From positions 1,385,401-1,449,400 of the forward strand of contig JAKOON010000055.1 in NCBI GenBank assembly GCA_022577435.1: 64,000 nucleotides of DNA, written 5' to 3'. The position numbers and the translations under genes are program-made. The stretch comes from Embiotoca jacksoni (Eukaryota; Chordata; Actinopteri; Embiotocidae). This document shows positions 12,825 to 25,950 of the stretch, one piece after another. Position 1 is the first letter of the stretch. Each line of letters begins with the position of its first letter. The notes below the pieces were generated by a model, which worked only from the letters and a program-made list of their open reading frames with translations, was not told the DNA's origin and made no database searches.

Positions 12825-13386
12825 TAACAAATGCAACATTAAAAACCTGATGAGACCTGAGATCATCACAAACACTGAAATTCATATTTACAGTTTAAAT
12901 CTGCATCACAAGTAATTCAACCTGAGACCTGAACACACTTCATCAAACACGGACAGCAAAGACCTGCGGAGACACCAGGAAACATCGTCTCTCACGGACA
13001 CGAAGGCCCGACAAGATCCCGTCTGACGTCAGCTGACTTTTAACCAACAGCGACTGATGATGAAGCTGCTGCAAAATAAAAACCGAAGAGAAAGCGAGAC
13101 GGACTGCGAAGAGAACGGCAAGAACTCGAGAGAACTTTAAACGGACAACAGCGCTAACGTGAGTCACTTTTCATAACGTCGATAAAATCCAACAGATGTC
13201 AATAATCAATCAAATCTAAGAGTTCAATCAAATCTAAGAGTTCAGACTGTCAACAATCAATCAAATCCTCTGACACAAAGCCAGCAGCACAGAACAAACA
13301 ACAACAAACAAACAAACGGGGACAATAAACAACACGTCACGCAGCAGCTGGTGGTGGCACGTCGCCATGGTAGCGGCGCGGCGACG

Positions 13387-13732
13387 TCACGTCGTCACAG
13401 GTTTGGTGGTGCTGTTGTAAACCAGCGTGTCCTGCTCTGACAGCGGCACGTGGGCGGGGCCTGTGGCGACGGGCCTGTGGGTGCGCTTGCTGCGGGCCCT
13501 CAGGAAGCAGTAGGTCAGGACGGCCAGCAGAGCCAAGATGGCCACCGACAGAAACACGGCCAGCGCTACGGAGCCTGTGGGTGGGAGGGGGGACAGTGAG
13601 GTCACTTCCTGTCACCTACCTCATCACTGAGGTTGCTGACTGGAGTGAAGTAAGTTTCCTGACCTGAGTTGTCTTCGTCTTCTTCCTTCTCAAAACGTTC
13701 GAACAGCCCTCTGGAGAAAACGTGACGCTCTG

Positions 13733-13793
<61 letters not shown>

Positions 13794-15169
13794 TTAAATT
13801 CTGCAGTCCAACATCGTACAACTCTGTTTTAAAAAAAGTCAAGACAGGGGCAACAAAAGATGGGAATAGTTGTGTCAATAAAAAAAAAAATAAAAACACC
13901 CGGTGGAACATCTGACAACTAATTAGGTTACCATGGCAACAGGTCTCAGCAGTGGAGGTGGTGAGAAGTTCGCCGGTCTGCGAAAGACTGCGCGGGCAAA
14001 TAGTGCAACAATTTAAGAAGAATGTTCCTCGACGTACGATTGTAATGAATTTGTGGATTTTATCATCTACGGTTCATAATGTCATTAAAAGATCCGGAGA
14101 AATCTGTGTAGGCAAGTGGCACTGCTTTAAAAACCTACACGAATTTGTAGTGGAAATCACTGCACGGGCTCAGGAACACTTCTGAAAATAGTTTTCTTTG
14201 AATAGGATTCATCGCTGCATCCACAAATGCAGGTTAAAACTCTACAAAGAAGAAAACGGATATAAACATGATCCAGAAACACAGAGATCATTTAAGATGG
14301 ACTTTGATGAATCAAAATTTTAATACATTTTTGGGTAAATCACGGACGCAGCATCCTCCAGGTGCTAAAGAGGAGGGGGACCACCCAGCTTGCAATCAGC
14401 GCACAAGAACCCGAGCGGCTGAAATCCGATATCAGGCGAGAATGGGACAACATTTCGCTTTCAAAACTCCAGCAAACTGGTATTGTAAAAAGAAGAGGCG
14501 ACGCAACAACAGTGGGACCAGCTGTTCTGAGACGAGGTTGTATTAAACCTGGAGTCCTTCGTACCCGTCACTCCGTCGCAGGTCTCGCTGCACGTCTGAC
14601 GCTCCTCGAAGTTGTTTTCTGTTCCGTCGCAGCCGCCGTACGTGAATTTGTAGCACTTCCTGTTCAGAGGGTCGTAGTACCAGCGGCTGAATTTCGCCCG
14701 ACACGGGCCGGTGCGGGGGGGCTCCGTGCACCGAGCTGCTTTTGGAGGGGGGGGGGGTGTTAGCATGTAGCCCCGTTAGCTTCGAATGCGAGTTGCTCTG
14801 TTAAATTATTCAGTCGAGAAGAAACACCGACCTTTCTTCTGGTTCACATCGATGCTCAGCAGGCGGTTGAAGGTCTGGTTCACTGAGGAGGAGGAGGAGG
14901 AGGAAGATTGGTTACACTCAGTGTGCGCGTTGGTTCTTGTTTGTCTGTCCATGCGAGGACCAACTTCAGGTTTAGAAGAAGTGAGGACGTTCTGTTGGGT
15001 CTTAACTCAGGTGTGTGTGTGTGTGTGTGTGTGTTACGTTTGTTGCAGTGATCCTCGTCTGATCCGTTGCTGCAGTGTTTCACACCGTCACACTCCAGAC
15101 TTCTGTCCAGACAGCAGTTGCCGTGGCAGGTCAGCTGGTTGGGACCACACGGTGAGCCACATACCTCTG

Positions 15170-15208
<39 letters not shown>

Positions 15209-15352
15209 TTATTTATCCTGCACACTCTGACTACGCTGCAGAGCTGATGTGAAGAGGTGCATCATGGGACTGACCTGCAGCCGGCAGACTGCCGCTCCTC
15301 TCTGATGACGCTGTCGGAGAAACATGAATCATCAGCTGTGTGATACAGTGTG

Positions 15353-15388
<36 letters not shown>

Positions 15389-15646
15389 ACATGGTGTGTT
15401 ACCTGGGACTCCCCTGCAGGCGGACTCACACTGCTCCTTGGACAGGAAGTTGTTCTTGTTTCCTTTACAGCCTCCGAACACAAACTGCTCACAGCTGCCC
15501 GTCACAGCGTCGTAACGCCAGCGTGAGAACGCAGCGCGACACGGGCCGACCTTCTTCGGCGCCAGACAGTACGCTGAGAGGGAGGACATGACATCACTTC
15601 CTGTTAGCAAAACACCTGCGGTGGAACATAAACATTGACCCACAGC

Positions 15647-15722
<76 letters not shown>

Positions 15723-15844
15723 GTTAAAGGGAGTGCCGCTGTTGCGACACTGGTAACCATGGCAACTAACGTAGTATTTACAGTGTCAGATGTTCAAAGA
15801 CATGTTGCTCAACAGTTTTACAGCTTTACTTGGATCCGCTCCAA

Positions 15845-15877
<33 letters not shown>

Positions 15878-18109
15878 TGGACGCACAGCTGTGACCGATA
15901 CACGGTCGATCGAGTCACATGACTCGTCTCAACTGAAATCTGCTCAAAAATGTCAACACAAAACTGGAGGCGACAAAATTAAAAGCTCACAGAGCGAGTT
16001 TGGTTTCTGCTGAATGTGTGTGTGTGTATGTATGTGTGTATGTATGTATGTATGTATGTGTGTGTGTGTGTGTGTCAGGTATTCCAGTCTGACCAGTTTG
16101 AGTGCGGGTGTGGATCATCAGTGTGAAACCACTGACACACCTCACTGAACATCAACACAGCAGATCAGCCGAGACCGTTTATCAGTCTGTTAAAATGATC
16201 AAGAACCTGATTTAATTGATAATTAAAACTGATCAATAATCTCTGATTTAGGGACTAAAACAACAAACTCACTTAATGTTTCTAATGAACTGAAAATTCA
16301 GTAAATTCCTTATGGACTCTGGTACAGGGCCATCCACATACTTTTGGGGACTTTCGAAAGAACTACATCTCCCATGAGCACTCACTGCTGGTTTGCTCCG
16401 GGTTGAGGACAAGGACGGTGACCTTGGCGTCTCGCGATTGGCCGTTGGAGTCGGTGACAGTCAGCTGGAAGACGTATGAGCCTGGCTGCAGGTTGGAGAG
16501 CTGCAACTGGTCAGGCAGATCTGTCTTCTGCAGAAGTCCATTCAGAAATAACAGCATTTAAAAGCCTGGAAATCACCTGGACTCAAAAGTAACGAGTTCA
16601 GACGGCTGCACAGGTGGAGACACACATTTAAAAAAAAAAAAAAAAAAAAAAAAATTCTGCAACATAGATGCTGGATTTACCTGCACATGCACCTGTACAG
16701 AAACACAGTGCAAAATTTTAGATTCAAAGAAAAGCTACTGCTGAAAACCCAAAGCCGACTAAAAAAAACACAAGAATTGTGAATGGAGTCTGGTATCGTG
16801 GACGACTTTAACAGTGACACATGCTCAGTGGATTTGTTTGTGTCACACCACCTGTTCATGTCTAGCTGACATCCCATTGGTCACCTCGACCTGTGTTAAG
16901 CCCCGCCCTCTGTGACGCAGCACGTCTTACCGCCATCTTGACGCCGTTGTCGCCGCTCTTCAGACTCCAGTGGTAGTCGGTGATCTCGGCGTCGTTCAGC
17001 GCCAGACTCTCGATGCCGTTGAGCATCACCGTCTCTCCGGGCTGAACGATGACATCACGGCCGGCATTGGCGATGGGTGGACTCTGGGCAACTGGAGACA
17101 CGCGGTGATGTCACACAGTTTCAGGGCGAGGAACGTTTTTTTTTTGATAAACTGTTTTCATTGTCGTCGAACAAAAGTCCAAAGTCCTGATCAAAACGAG
17201 TCCTGCTGTGGTTGCCGTGGGCGACAGCTGCAGACTTTATTTGTTTGTGTTTCGTGGAACCGTCCCTTTAACGACGGCAGAACTGTGTGTGAGCAGCTCC
17301 TGTCTGCAGTGCATCATGGGTAATTAGACAAACAACACTGACCACTGCGAGACTGAAGCAAACTTAAAATTGGACAGATTCTCAGGCTGCTTCTGAACTG
17401 ACTGGTTCTCTGGAGCTTTATTTTGAAAGGACATCAGGGAAGATGATATAAACAGGAAGTGGAAGTTTGAACACAAGTGTTTCAAATGTCTGGGTTCAGA
17501 TTTTTGACACAATTGTCGACAAGTTCTGTTTGGTTTTTCAGCTTATTTTAGCCTATAATTACACATTTCTTGTCCAATGTCAGCAGAATTTCTTAAATCA
17601 GCAGTTTCTCTATAGAGGTTTTGTACTGGTCTGAAATGACCGAATCAGTCTGATCATATTGATGTTTTCAACCTGACTGATTCATCAGGTGTGCACTCAC
17701 CTGCTCCCTGCAGCCACTGCAGGTGTTTCTGGAACACGGACTCCTGGATGTAGGTCTGGTACCCAGCCTGGTTCACGAACCTGCACACGAACCGGTTCCT
17801 GTGAATGCAGCTGAACAGGGAGCACGTGCGGTTCTGCTCCTCCGCGGCGGTGCGGCGCGGCTCCAGCAACGCAAGGTCGCAGCGCGGGTCCACGCAGCAC
17901 GCGCGTTTACACTCCACCGGGGAGTGCACATGCGCGGTGGCCAGCAGAGCCGCTCCCTCCTTCACCGCGTCCTCCGCGTCCAACACGAAGTTGTCCTGAC
18001 CGGAGCGGAAAGTCTCGCTGCAGTTCTCCGCCGCGCCGCCGGTCAGGTGGAAGAAGAGGAGGAGGAGGAGTTGGGTCAGCCGGCGGGAGGAAGAGGAGGA
18101 TGAAGGCAT
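13387..18109 (-). CDS. spint1: Kunitz-type serine protease inhibitor HAI-1 (SPINT1)
   Basis: Type I membrane protein inhibiting matriptase- and HGF-activator-type trypsin-like proteases on epithelia. Exons (minus): 18109-17701, 17091-16931, 16527-16386, 15573-15403, 15310-15275, 15166-15038, 14882-14832, 14735-14565, 13729-13664, 13574-13387. Phases agree and give 507 residues, close to human HAI-1. Order: Ser/Leu-rich signal peptide (1 to about 26), Cys-rich MANSC domain (to about 110), PKD-like domain (about 138-235), Kunitz 1 (about 240-293, GPCRAAF, Arg at P1), LDL-receptor A (about 308-348, DGVKHCSNGSDEDHC), Kunitz 2 (about 370-423, GPCRAKF, Arg at P1), acidic stalk, membrane helix (VALAVFLSVAILALLAVL), and a tail ending DTLVYNSTTKPVTT. 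The LDLa domain excludes SPINT2. Several introns carry CA/TG tracts, and the Kunitz 2/stalk intron holds a transposon relic. Confidence 0.95.
13735..13791. repeat. (CA)n microsatellite beside a spint1 exon
   Basis: About 28 dinucleotides immediately upstream (minus sense) of the stalk exon acceptor, effectively lengthening its intronic 3' end. Confidence 0.95.
13940..14550 (+). mobile_element. Internally deleted Tc1-like DNA transposon relic in spint1 intron
   Basis: The plus-strand frame shows the transposase N-terminal helix-turn-helix (LRGQIVQQFKKNVPRRTIV, STVHNVIKRSG). Further on are second-HTH and catalytic-domain fragments (IHRCIHKC, then KMDFDESKF), and after a gap the C-terminal part (AQEPERLKSDIRREWDNIS, LSKLQQ). 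The frame is broken several times and most of the DDE catalytic region is missing. Positions 14113-14183 instead match the dispersed mariner-like family found at 50.5, 56.9 and 60.8 kb, so the relic is a mosaic. It carries no functional gene. Confidence 0.75.
15649..15721. repeat. (TG)n microsatellite in spint1 intron
   Basis: About 36 uninterrupted TG dinucleotides between the PKD and Kunitz 1 exons. Smaller tracts lie at 15171-15202 and 15355-15388 in neighbouring introns. Confidence 0.95.
17277..17400. repeat. SINE-tail-like dispersed repeat, copy A (spint1 intron)
   Basis: About 120 bp from GGCAGAACTGTGTG through GCATCATGGGT and ACAGATTCTCAGGC to GCTTCTGAACTG. It closely matches 59,975-60,090 in the same orientation. 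Only this tail portion is recognisable here. Confidence 0.65.
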
Positions 18110-21100
18110 GTTGAGCTGCTGTCAGACTGAACGGTGCTGCCGCCGCTCCGTGCAGGTTCTAAACAAGTCTGAAGTCTGTCTGCCTTCTCAGGTGTGTCTC
18201 ACCTGCTCACCGACAGGAAGCGGCTGACAGCCCAATGAGACTGAGGCGCCTCTGACGTCACGCAGGTGCGGCCTCACCTGCAGGTGGAAACAGAGCTCAT
18301 CAAGGCCTGACTGTTCATCTGGAACACAAACAAACAAATAAACAAACAGATAGAAAAACAAACCCTGAAAACAAATCCTCTGTTTGTTTGTTTTTTTGTT
18401 AATTTCGTCGACTCTTTGAAGAGTTTCATCTTCATCACTGATTCTGACTCTTAAACTTTTGTCTCCATCAGTTTTGAATTATTTAGGAGTCAAAAACATT
18501 CATCTTTGTGAACACGTCAACTATTTGAAGAAGAATCTGGAGTAAAGTTTCTCAGGATGGAAGAAGACGATCCTTCCACAAACATCCGATGAATTTCAAA
18601 ATAAAAGAACATATTCTGTATCTTCCACGTGAAAATAAAACAGAATTTAATGAGTTTTAAATGTATCTAGAATCGAGGTGCCGGTATCACACTAAGACAC
18701 ACGCAGTCTCACTGCGCCACCTCCTGGTCACACACCTGTACTACAACAGCACGACAGTTCAAAAGCAGCGCTCTCAAACAACTGAAACAAACCGTCCTCT
18801 GATGGAAACCATCACAGTGTTCAATCTGAATTATTATTGTTATTTTTATTCGTGTGTCACACAGGATCAACGTTTATTTATCTGTATTTTGTTCAATGTA
18901 TGTGGCTTTGTTTAGTTTTTTTCTGTATTTGTTCTTGATTTAGACAAAACATCAACATTTTAAAAAGGATGCAGTGAGACGAAGAGCAGCAGAGACTTTC
19001 ATGTTGTATGTAAACACTGTGGAATATAAATACATTTCCGTTTGTTTACTGCATCAGAACAAACAAACATAATCTGAAAAATAATTCGTAAATCAGATTC
19101 CTTTTTGTTTTTATTAATAACAAAAAGAGTTAACGTGTAAAGTAATCAATACAAAATATAAACATGTTGGACTATAAGTAAAAAGTAAACAAGTAAATAA
19201 ACAAACACAAAGAACAAAACAAACTACCACAACAACCATGTTCAGGTGGGAACAAGCGGGCAGGAAATGCTGGAGAGGACGTTGATGTTTGTGTCATGTG
19301 ACCGAGCTGATTTTACTGTCACTGATTGAGCAGGTTCAATCCAGAGAAAAGCGAATGGAGTCTGGTTGTGTGTTGGCTGATTGATCACTGATTGATCACT
19401 GATTGATCACACGTTCACACTGAAGCTGATTCCTTTGATATACAACTGGTCGTTTTAGACAATCCATCCCGTGAGCTAAAATTGAGAGAAAGCTGAACGG
19501 AGTCTGGTTGTGTGTTGAGTCACGTCCTGCAGTGCCTGAGGGCAGAGACAAGCTGCAGCCTGCAGAGACACAAACCTCGTCTCCTCTTTCTTCTCCTCTC
19601 CACCGCTCTCAGGGACGTTTCATTCCTTCACCTTCACTCATCAATGCTTCTGATCGGTTACATTCAGCCGAGGTCACGAGCTGACCTCTGACCTACAAAA
19701 TAAAACTTTGAGTCTGTATTCAGGTTGTTTTCAGAAACCTTCCGAAACACTGAACTGCAGGGAGAGTTCTGCGTGACTCACACCAGACTCTGTTCAAAAA
19801 TCCCTGAATTCTGACCATGCTGCTGCAGTCGTGTCAATAAAGCTTGTTTGACTTTGAAATAGTCAGTCACACCAAACCCCGCCCCCTCCACCTGAAACCA
19901 GGTGAGCGCTGTGGGGGAGGAGGAAGACGTGCAGACTGTGAGGAGGACGACAGCGGGAAGCGGCTCACCTTGATTCTGCGCCCAGGTCAGTGCTTGTTTT
20001 GTGTCGCTGCAGGGGAACCAACGGGTTCTCCACAGAACGGGTTCTAGCGGTTCCATGTGGCTCTTAATTGAGCTCTGAAGAACTTTCTAGAGTCTCAGGA
20101 GACTGCTTGTAAGGAATAAACAAAGGTCCTGTATCTGTAAGGAACCCTGCTCTAAAGGTTCTCTACAGAACCAGGCTCTGGAACCTTTATGAACCCGTAG
20201 ATCGCACTGTGAATGGGTTTGAGAACCCTGCAGAACGTTCTCCACGGTCCCGATTTACAGAAGAAGCAGAGGAACACACACAAGTAATCTGCTGTGGGTC
20301 TTAAATGGGCAGATTTTTGAACGGAGTTTGGTGGATGCTTGTGGGGTTTTTTTTTCCCATGTGTGCAGAAATATGCGGAACCCTCACTCTGGTTCTTTAA
20401 CGGTGTAGAACCGGACCTGAAGAACCGTGCTGAGGGTTCCTTAAAGAACGTTTTCTGTTTGAAGACTTGTTGTGAGCTGTGGAGCTTCCTCAGATCCACT
20501 CTGCCGGATCAGGCCGGAGGTTCGAGCCCCTGCAGAACTAACCGTGCCGCGTTCAGGTGCTTCATCATGGTTACCTGGTTGTCATGGTTACAATGATGTC
20601 CTCCTCCATGTCATGATTTGCTCCTGGCGTCACCTCTGCAGCCTGTGTGTGTGTGTGTGTGTGTGTGTGGTCGCTGTTACGGGGGAAAGCTGCCGGGTCA
20701 CGGTGGAGAGTCTGGTTCCAGCTGACAGACGGAGGAGTCACGGCGGAGCTGTCTGGTCATGTAGGGTTTGAATCCTCAGGTATGTCAGTGAGTCACACCT
20801 GAAACGCTCCTAAAAAAACCAACCTCATCTACAACCAGCAGATCAACGTGTTCCAGCGGCAGCTCGCCTCTTTATTACAAACATGTGCGATTAAATGAAA
20901 GAAGTTTGAAAAACAAACTTAACAGCGGATGTGAGGTCAAATAATTCAGGTTTCACGGTTGATAATCGGATATTTCTTACGTTCAAATTTTCACCATGAA
21001 ATCTCACCTGTGTTCGTTGTCAGACCAAAAGTATGTGGACACCTTCACGTGTTTGGTTCTGCGGGCTTTTGATCTGAGCAGGACCATCAGGACTGTGAGG

Positions 21101-21324
21101 GAGACGAACACCACCTCAACACGCGGGGGAGGAGGGGGGGAGTAAACCGACACCTGGCCCGCCAAATGTTCACGTCTCCCAGTGAATTGTGGGTAATTTA
21201 GTGGACGTCCCAGATTATCAAACTGGGGATCAGACTGGAAACTGAAGCCGGTTGATTTAAATCCACCCAGCCTGCAGGCAGGCGGTCCATTCACAGAGTG
21301 TATTCAGTGTCAGCAGCTTTGTGT

Positions 21325-21336
21325 CACACACACACA

Positions 21337-21405
<69 letters not shown>
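21325..21405. repeat. (CA)n microsatellite
   Basis: About 40 dinucleotides with one GA interruption near the left end. Confidence 0.95.
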
Positions 21406-21410
<5 letters not shown>

Positions 21411-21515
21411 TGCACTTAAAGGGACAGTTCACCAGGGGACTCCTCCTGTTTGTTTAGGCGGGTGGAGGAGGATGTGCACCGATCTGATCCGGTCAGTCAG
21501 AGAAGGGAAGAGTAG

Positions 21516-21666
21516 GAGGAGGAGGACATGTGATGATACTGGATGATGAAGAGGAGGGGGACATGTGATGATACTGGATGATGAAGAGGAGGGGGACATG
21601 TGATGATACTGGATGATGAAGAGGAGGGGGACATGTGATGATACTGGATGATGAAGAGGAGGAGGG
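21516..21666. repeat. 35-bp tandem repeat, four copies
   Basis: Units of GAGGAGGGGGACATGTGATG plus ATACTGGATGATGAA, nearly identical copy to copy, so probably recent. Confidence 0.9.
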
Positions 21667-22260
21667 CTTGGTGCTTCATCGCCTCGGTTTTCCATCCAGG
21701 CTGATCCGGACCGGACCGGACCGGGTTGACCTGAAGACACCCGACCAGTTTAACGACGTCATTTTAAAAAAACACTGCTGCATGTAAATCTGTTCGTTTA
21801 TTTAAAATGATGAAATGATTTCTCAGACTCGTTAGGGAGCTGCCGCAGGTCAAAGGTCGCCTGATAAACCTGGATGAGGACGAGCCGTAAAAGGAGCCGA
21901 GCAGGTTGTGATGCAGAACATGTGTTCTCGGTTCTGTAAATCCGGTTTCCACCCTCGTGTGATCTCGGTGAGCCGCTCGGGAGATAAAAAAAATAAAGTC
22001 CGGAGTTTCAACAGCAGCTCTAATCTGCAGGATTATCGGTGGTAAAGATGCAGACAGGTGAGATGTCACCTGGGCTGTTTGGTCGGTTTGTAGCTGAGAG
22101 GGAGGAGGAGGTCATGTGACTCACCTGAGCAGGAAGAGAAGCCGTCGGTCTGTCCAGTGTGTTCAGGGTAACTTCCATCATGTTTCAGTCTGATCAGCAG
22201 CCCTGTTGTTTCCCTCAGGTCTCATCACCTGGCCGCCGCCGCCGCCGCCGCTGCGTTGCC

Positions 22261-25200
22261 ATGGCGATGTTCCGCCGCAGGAAGAAGAAGCGCGGGCTGG
22301 AGATCTCCGCGCCGCAGGACTTCCAGCACCGCGTCCACACGTCGTTCGACGTCGCCACGGGACGCTACGTGGGTCTGCCGCCGCAATGGCAGAGCGTCAT
22401 CGATACGTTGAGGAGGCCACGCCCCCTGGTGGACCCCTCCAGGATCACAGAGGTCGAACTCGGACCCAAGAAGGTCAGAGGTCATATAAAAAAAAATCAT
22501 TTATTTAATATCTGTTTACATTCAGGCAAACACATGTTGACGTGACACACCGCCGCCCATTTCAACAACCCGAATCACGACCAGCAAACCGAACAGGTCA
22601 CATTTGTTACTCTAACTGATGTCTGAACCAGAACTCTGGTTCCACAGGAGACCCGGCACAGAACCCTGTGGAACTCCGGGTACAACTTTTAAACCTTTTT
22701 TTTTAACTCTATTACCGAGTCGATGTTGTTTTTTGTCAGCAGAACGAGACAATGTCGGCTTCATCGCTGCTGTAGTGACTTAAGATAATAAGCTGCTGCT
22801 GATCCGTTTTATCGTGAGTCATAATATTTGCTGGTGACTCAGAAACTCTGAATCAGTTTCAAAGAGTTTTAAAGACGCTGACACATCTGTTTGTCTGAGA
22901 CGATTCACAGAGGAAAAATCAGCCCGTCTGCTCTCTGTTTCTAAATCTTTATCTACGACTTATTCATCTCTCACTTATTATCTGATCAGTCTTCAGGTGA
23001 GCTGCATAGCATCAACAAAAGCGGTAGTTAGCGTGAGTGTTTGTTTCGTGTCTCTGCAGGCGATCGTTCGCGGCAGCTTCATCGGTCACGGCGACTACAT
23101 CACTCACGTGATCTCCGAGATGAGTCGTCTGTCCGTCACCAGCTCCAACTCTTTGCGTCGCAGCAGCCCGTCGGCGCGGAAACGGGCCCGGTCGCTAGGT
23201 CGCCTCGGGGAACTGGCCGAGAACGAGTCCTACCAGTACGAGGAGCTTAGTCGCCGCGGCAACAGCGTGAAGGGCAGCGGCAGCTCCACCTACTGGCAGG
23301 ACAGGATCCGACAGGTGCGCGGCGAGGGCGGCAGCCCGAAACTCAACGGAGCCCTGAAGAGGACCAAGTCCAGCTGCCAGGTGGGCACGCTGTCTGAGGC
23401 CACGCCCCCCTCACCTGGGACACCTCAAAGCACAGGTGAGGTAGATGAGGCACGTGGACCGTACGCCCGCAGTGAGGGGGCGGGGCTAAGACAGAGGCCA
23501 GCTTCCTGTCACTACAACCTTCAGACTGTGGAAAGCAGCAAGACGCGGCTGAGACCAGCTGTCAATCACCTGCCCGACCGGAAACTAGCTGTCAATCACT
23601 TGCCCGACCAGAGACCAGCTGTCAATCACCAGCCCGACCGGAGACCAGCTGTCAATCAACTACCCGACCTGCTGTCCTCCTCCAGGGAAACTCCCAGAAG
23701 GCCGCACTCCTCCTACGACCTCCAGGTGAGACCCCTCGGTCAAAGGAACATTGCCTTTAAGGAGCTATTTGTGGTTAGCTTAGCTTAGCATAAAGAGAGG
23801 GAACAGGGGGGAGCGCTAGTGTAGCTTAGCATAAAGACTGCAACTCCTCTGTAATTCTTCTTCTTTTGTCCTCCTACTCCAGCTGACCTCCCCCTCCTCC
23901 CGCCTCCTGCTGCCCCCCCCGAACAGCACCAGCAGTCCCATCATCACAGGTAGAGGGTTTCCTCAGCGTTCGCTGCGCCCCTCCCCCGCCACCTCTTCAG
24001 GTCACCCGCCCTCCTCCACGCCGCAGATGGCACCTGACGGAGGTCCCCCGAAAGTGACCCACGAGCAGTTCAGGGCGGCGCTGCAGATGGTGGTGGATCC
24101 GGGCGATCCCCGGACGACTCTTGAGAACTTTGTGAAGATCGGCGAGGGGTCCACGGGGGTGGTGTGCATCGCCCGAGAGCGGCACAGCGGGCGGCAGGTG
24201 GCCGTGAAGATGATGGACCTGAGGAAGCAGCAGCGCCGGGAGCTTCTCTTTAACGAGGTAAAGGTGGGGTGATGGGGGCGGAGCTTTAGCTTCCCTGCTT
24301 TTAGCTGGAAACAAGTTCCATAAACTTTATTTGAAATTTACAGTAAACACCGGGTAAAGTTTTTTTTTTTTTTTTTTTTTAAGGAACATATGTAGTCTTC
24401 ATCTCCTGCGTAATCAGTGTTGATTGGTCAGAAAACATTTGCTGCGATGTGATTAGTGGAGCTGCTTCTGCCTGAGAAGACATCCTCAGGGGAAGCAACC
24501 CCCCCCCCCCCTCCATGGCAATGGTTCTCTGTGCGACATCATCAGCAGCTCCGTCCCTCCCTTTGTTTCTCTCAGGTGAAGATCATGAGGGACTACCAGC
24601 ACCAGAACGTGGTGGAGATGTACCGCAGCGCTCTGGTGGAGGAGGAGCTGTGGGTCGTCATGGAGTACCTGCAGGGCGGCGCTCTAACCCACATCGTCAG
24701 TGAGACCAGGTGAGCAGGAAGTCGGTCTCGACTGGAACTTTCTCTTTTTTGTTGTTGTTGTTGTTGTTGTTGGTTTTTTTACAGCGTCTCTGTGCCGCAG
24801 GTTGAACGAGGAGCAGATAGCGACGGTGTGCGAGGGCGTCCTGCGGGCGCTGTCCTACCTCCACTCTCAGGGCGTCATCCACCGGGACATCAAGAGCGAC
24901 TCCATCCTGCTCACGCTGGACGGGAGGGTAACGCGTTCTGTTCTTCTGTAGTTGTGAGGTCACTGTGACATCATTCGAAGGCTAAATCTAAAAGTGTCGG
25001 ACGCTCCTGGTTCAGAAACAGGAAGCTTGCTGGAGGGTCTTTTGTGCAGGTAATATAGTTGAATAAAAACTGACAGCTGTTTCCCTCCTCTTCCTCCTCT
25101 TCTTCTTCCTGCTGCAGGTCAAACTGTCGGACTTTGGTTTCTGCGCTCAGATCAATAAAGATGTCCCGAAGAGGAAATCCCTGGTTGGGACTCCGTACTG

Positions 25201-25470
25201 GATGGCTCCTGAGGTGATCTCCAAAACACCGTACGGCACCGAGGTGAGAGCAGACGTACAGAAATAACCTCACCTGTAACGTTATCAAGGTAAATCAGTT
25301 CTCTGTAACCTCATGACCCCTCCTCCACAGGTGGACATCTGGTCTCTCGGCATCATGGTGGTGGAGATGGTGGACGGAGAGCCGCCGTATTTCAGCGAGA
25401 CGCCCATCAGCGCCATGAAGAAGCTGAGAGATGAAGCAGCACCGAGCGTCAAGAACATGAGGGTCAGAGA

Positions 25471-25527
<57 letters not shown>

Positions 25528-25950
25528 AAACTTGTCTTTGTCACATGGTGGGGACCCCAGACCTGAACATGGATTGTGAGGACCGTGTTTTTCTAGCATT
25601 TCCAGATGAAATCTGCAGACGTCTGTAAACTTACCTTTCGAGGTTTTCTAGGAGCAGTCGACACTTATTCTGTGTTTCGGGTTAATGTAGATTATTGATC
25701 AATTTGAGAAAGTAATGAAAATGCTAACTGGCTAATCCGCTAGTTTCGGCATTAGCTGACGATGTCGCTTCTTTGTGTTCAGGTGTCTCCGGTGTTGAAG
25801 GACTTCCTGGGCTGCATGTTGACTCGTGACACACTGCAGCGCAGCAGCGCCGCCGACCTGCTGGAGCACCCGTTCCTGCTGCAGGCCGGTGCGCCGCGCT
25901 GCCTGGTGCCGCTGGTGGAGCAGCACCGCAAACGCATGTCGCTCTGTTGA
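22261..25950 (+). CDS. pak6: p21-activated kinase 6 (group II PAK)
   Basis: Ser/Thr kinase regulated by Cdc42-type GTPases. Exons (plus): 22261-22473, 23060-23725, 23883-24257, 24576-24709, 24801-24927, 25118-25243, 25331-25462, 25783-25950. Phases agree and give 646 residues. It starts MAMFRRRKKKRG in a GCCATGG context. The CRIB motif is at about 15-47 (ISAPQDF..HRVHTSFD..YVGLPPQW). A long linker follows (SSNSLRRSSPSARKRARSLG, as in PAK6), then the kinase from about 378: GEGSTGVV loop, Lys402 in VAVK, HRD Asp492, DFG Asp510, activation-loop Ser526 in RKSLVGTPYWMAPE. The C-terminus is HRKRMSLC. Linker and C-terminus favour PAK6 over PAK4 or PAK5, and inafm2 and spint1 nearby agree with human 15q15. 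Exon 2 has an in-frame 30-bp repeat of four units at 23551-23670, making PAVNHLPD-type decapeptides. Confidence 0.95.
25473..25525. repeat. (CA)n microsatellite at a pak6 donor
   Basis: Begins about 10 bp after the donor of the 25331-25462 exon. Confidence 0.95.

Larger units (their letters stand above)
18110..22260. other. Intergenic between divergent spint1 and pak6
   Basis: Probable spint1 promoter directly above 18110, and pak6 5' noncoding exons, are expected here. The only splice mark I can place is a pyrimidine-rich acceptor before 22219 (TTGTTTCCCTCAG) leading into the pak6 start exon. Other contents are TG (20641-20670) and CA (21325-21405) tracts, a 35-bp tandem array, and several copies of the GGAGTCTGGT dispersed motif. 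Confidence 0.5.

Noticed and set aside
15353..15760. ORFs with long Val-Cys or Thr-His runs
   Set aside because: Translations of CA/TG microsatellites fused to bits of real spint1 exons.
13387..18109. Calling the Kunitz gene spint2
   Set aside because: An LDL-receptor A domain and MANSC/PKD domains are present; these are SPINT1 features.
20515..20545. B-box-like GGTTCGAGCCCC suggesting a tRNA gene
   Set aside because: No A-box or foldable acceptor/anticodon arms at the right distance on either strand.
22261..25950. Calling the kinase pak4
   Set aside because: The linker block SSNSLRRSSPSARKRARSLG and the C-terminus match PAK6, and the neighbours are 15q15-type.
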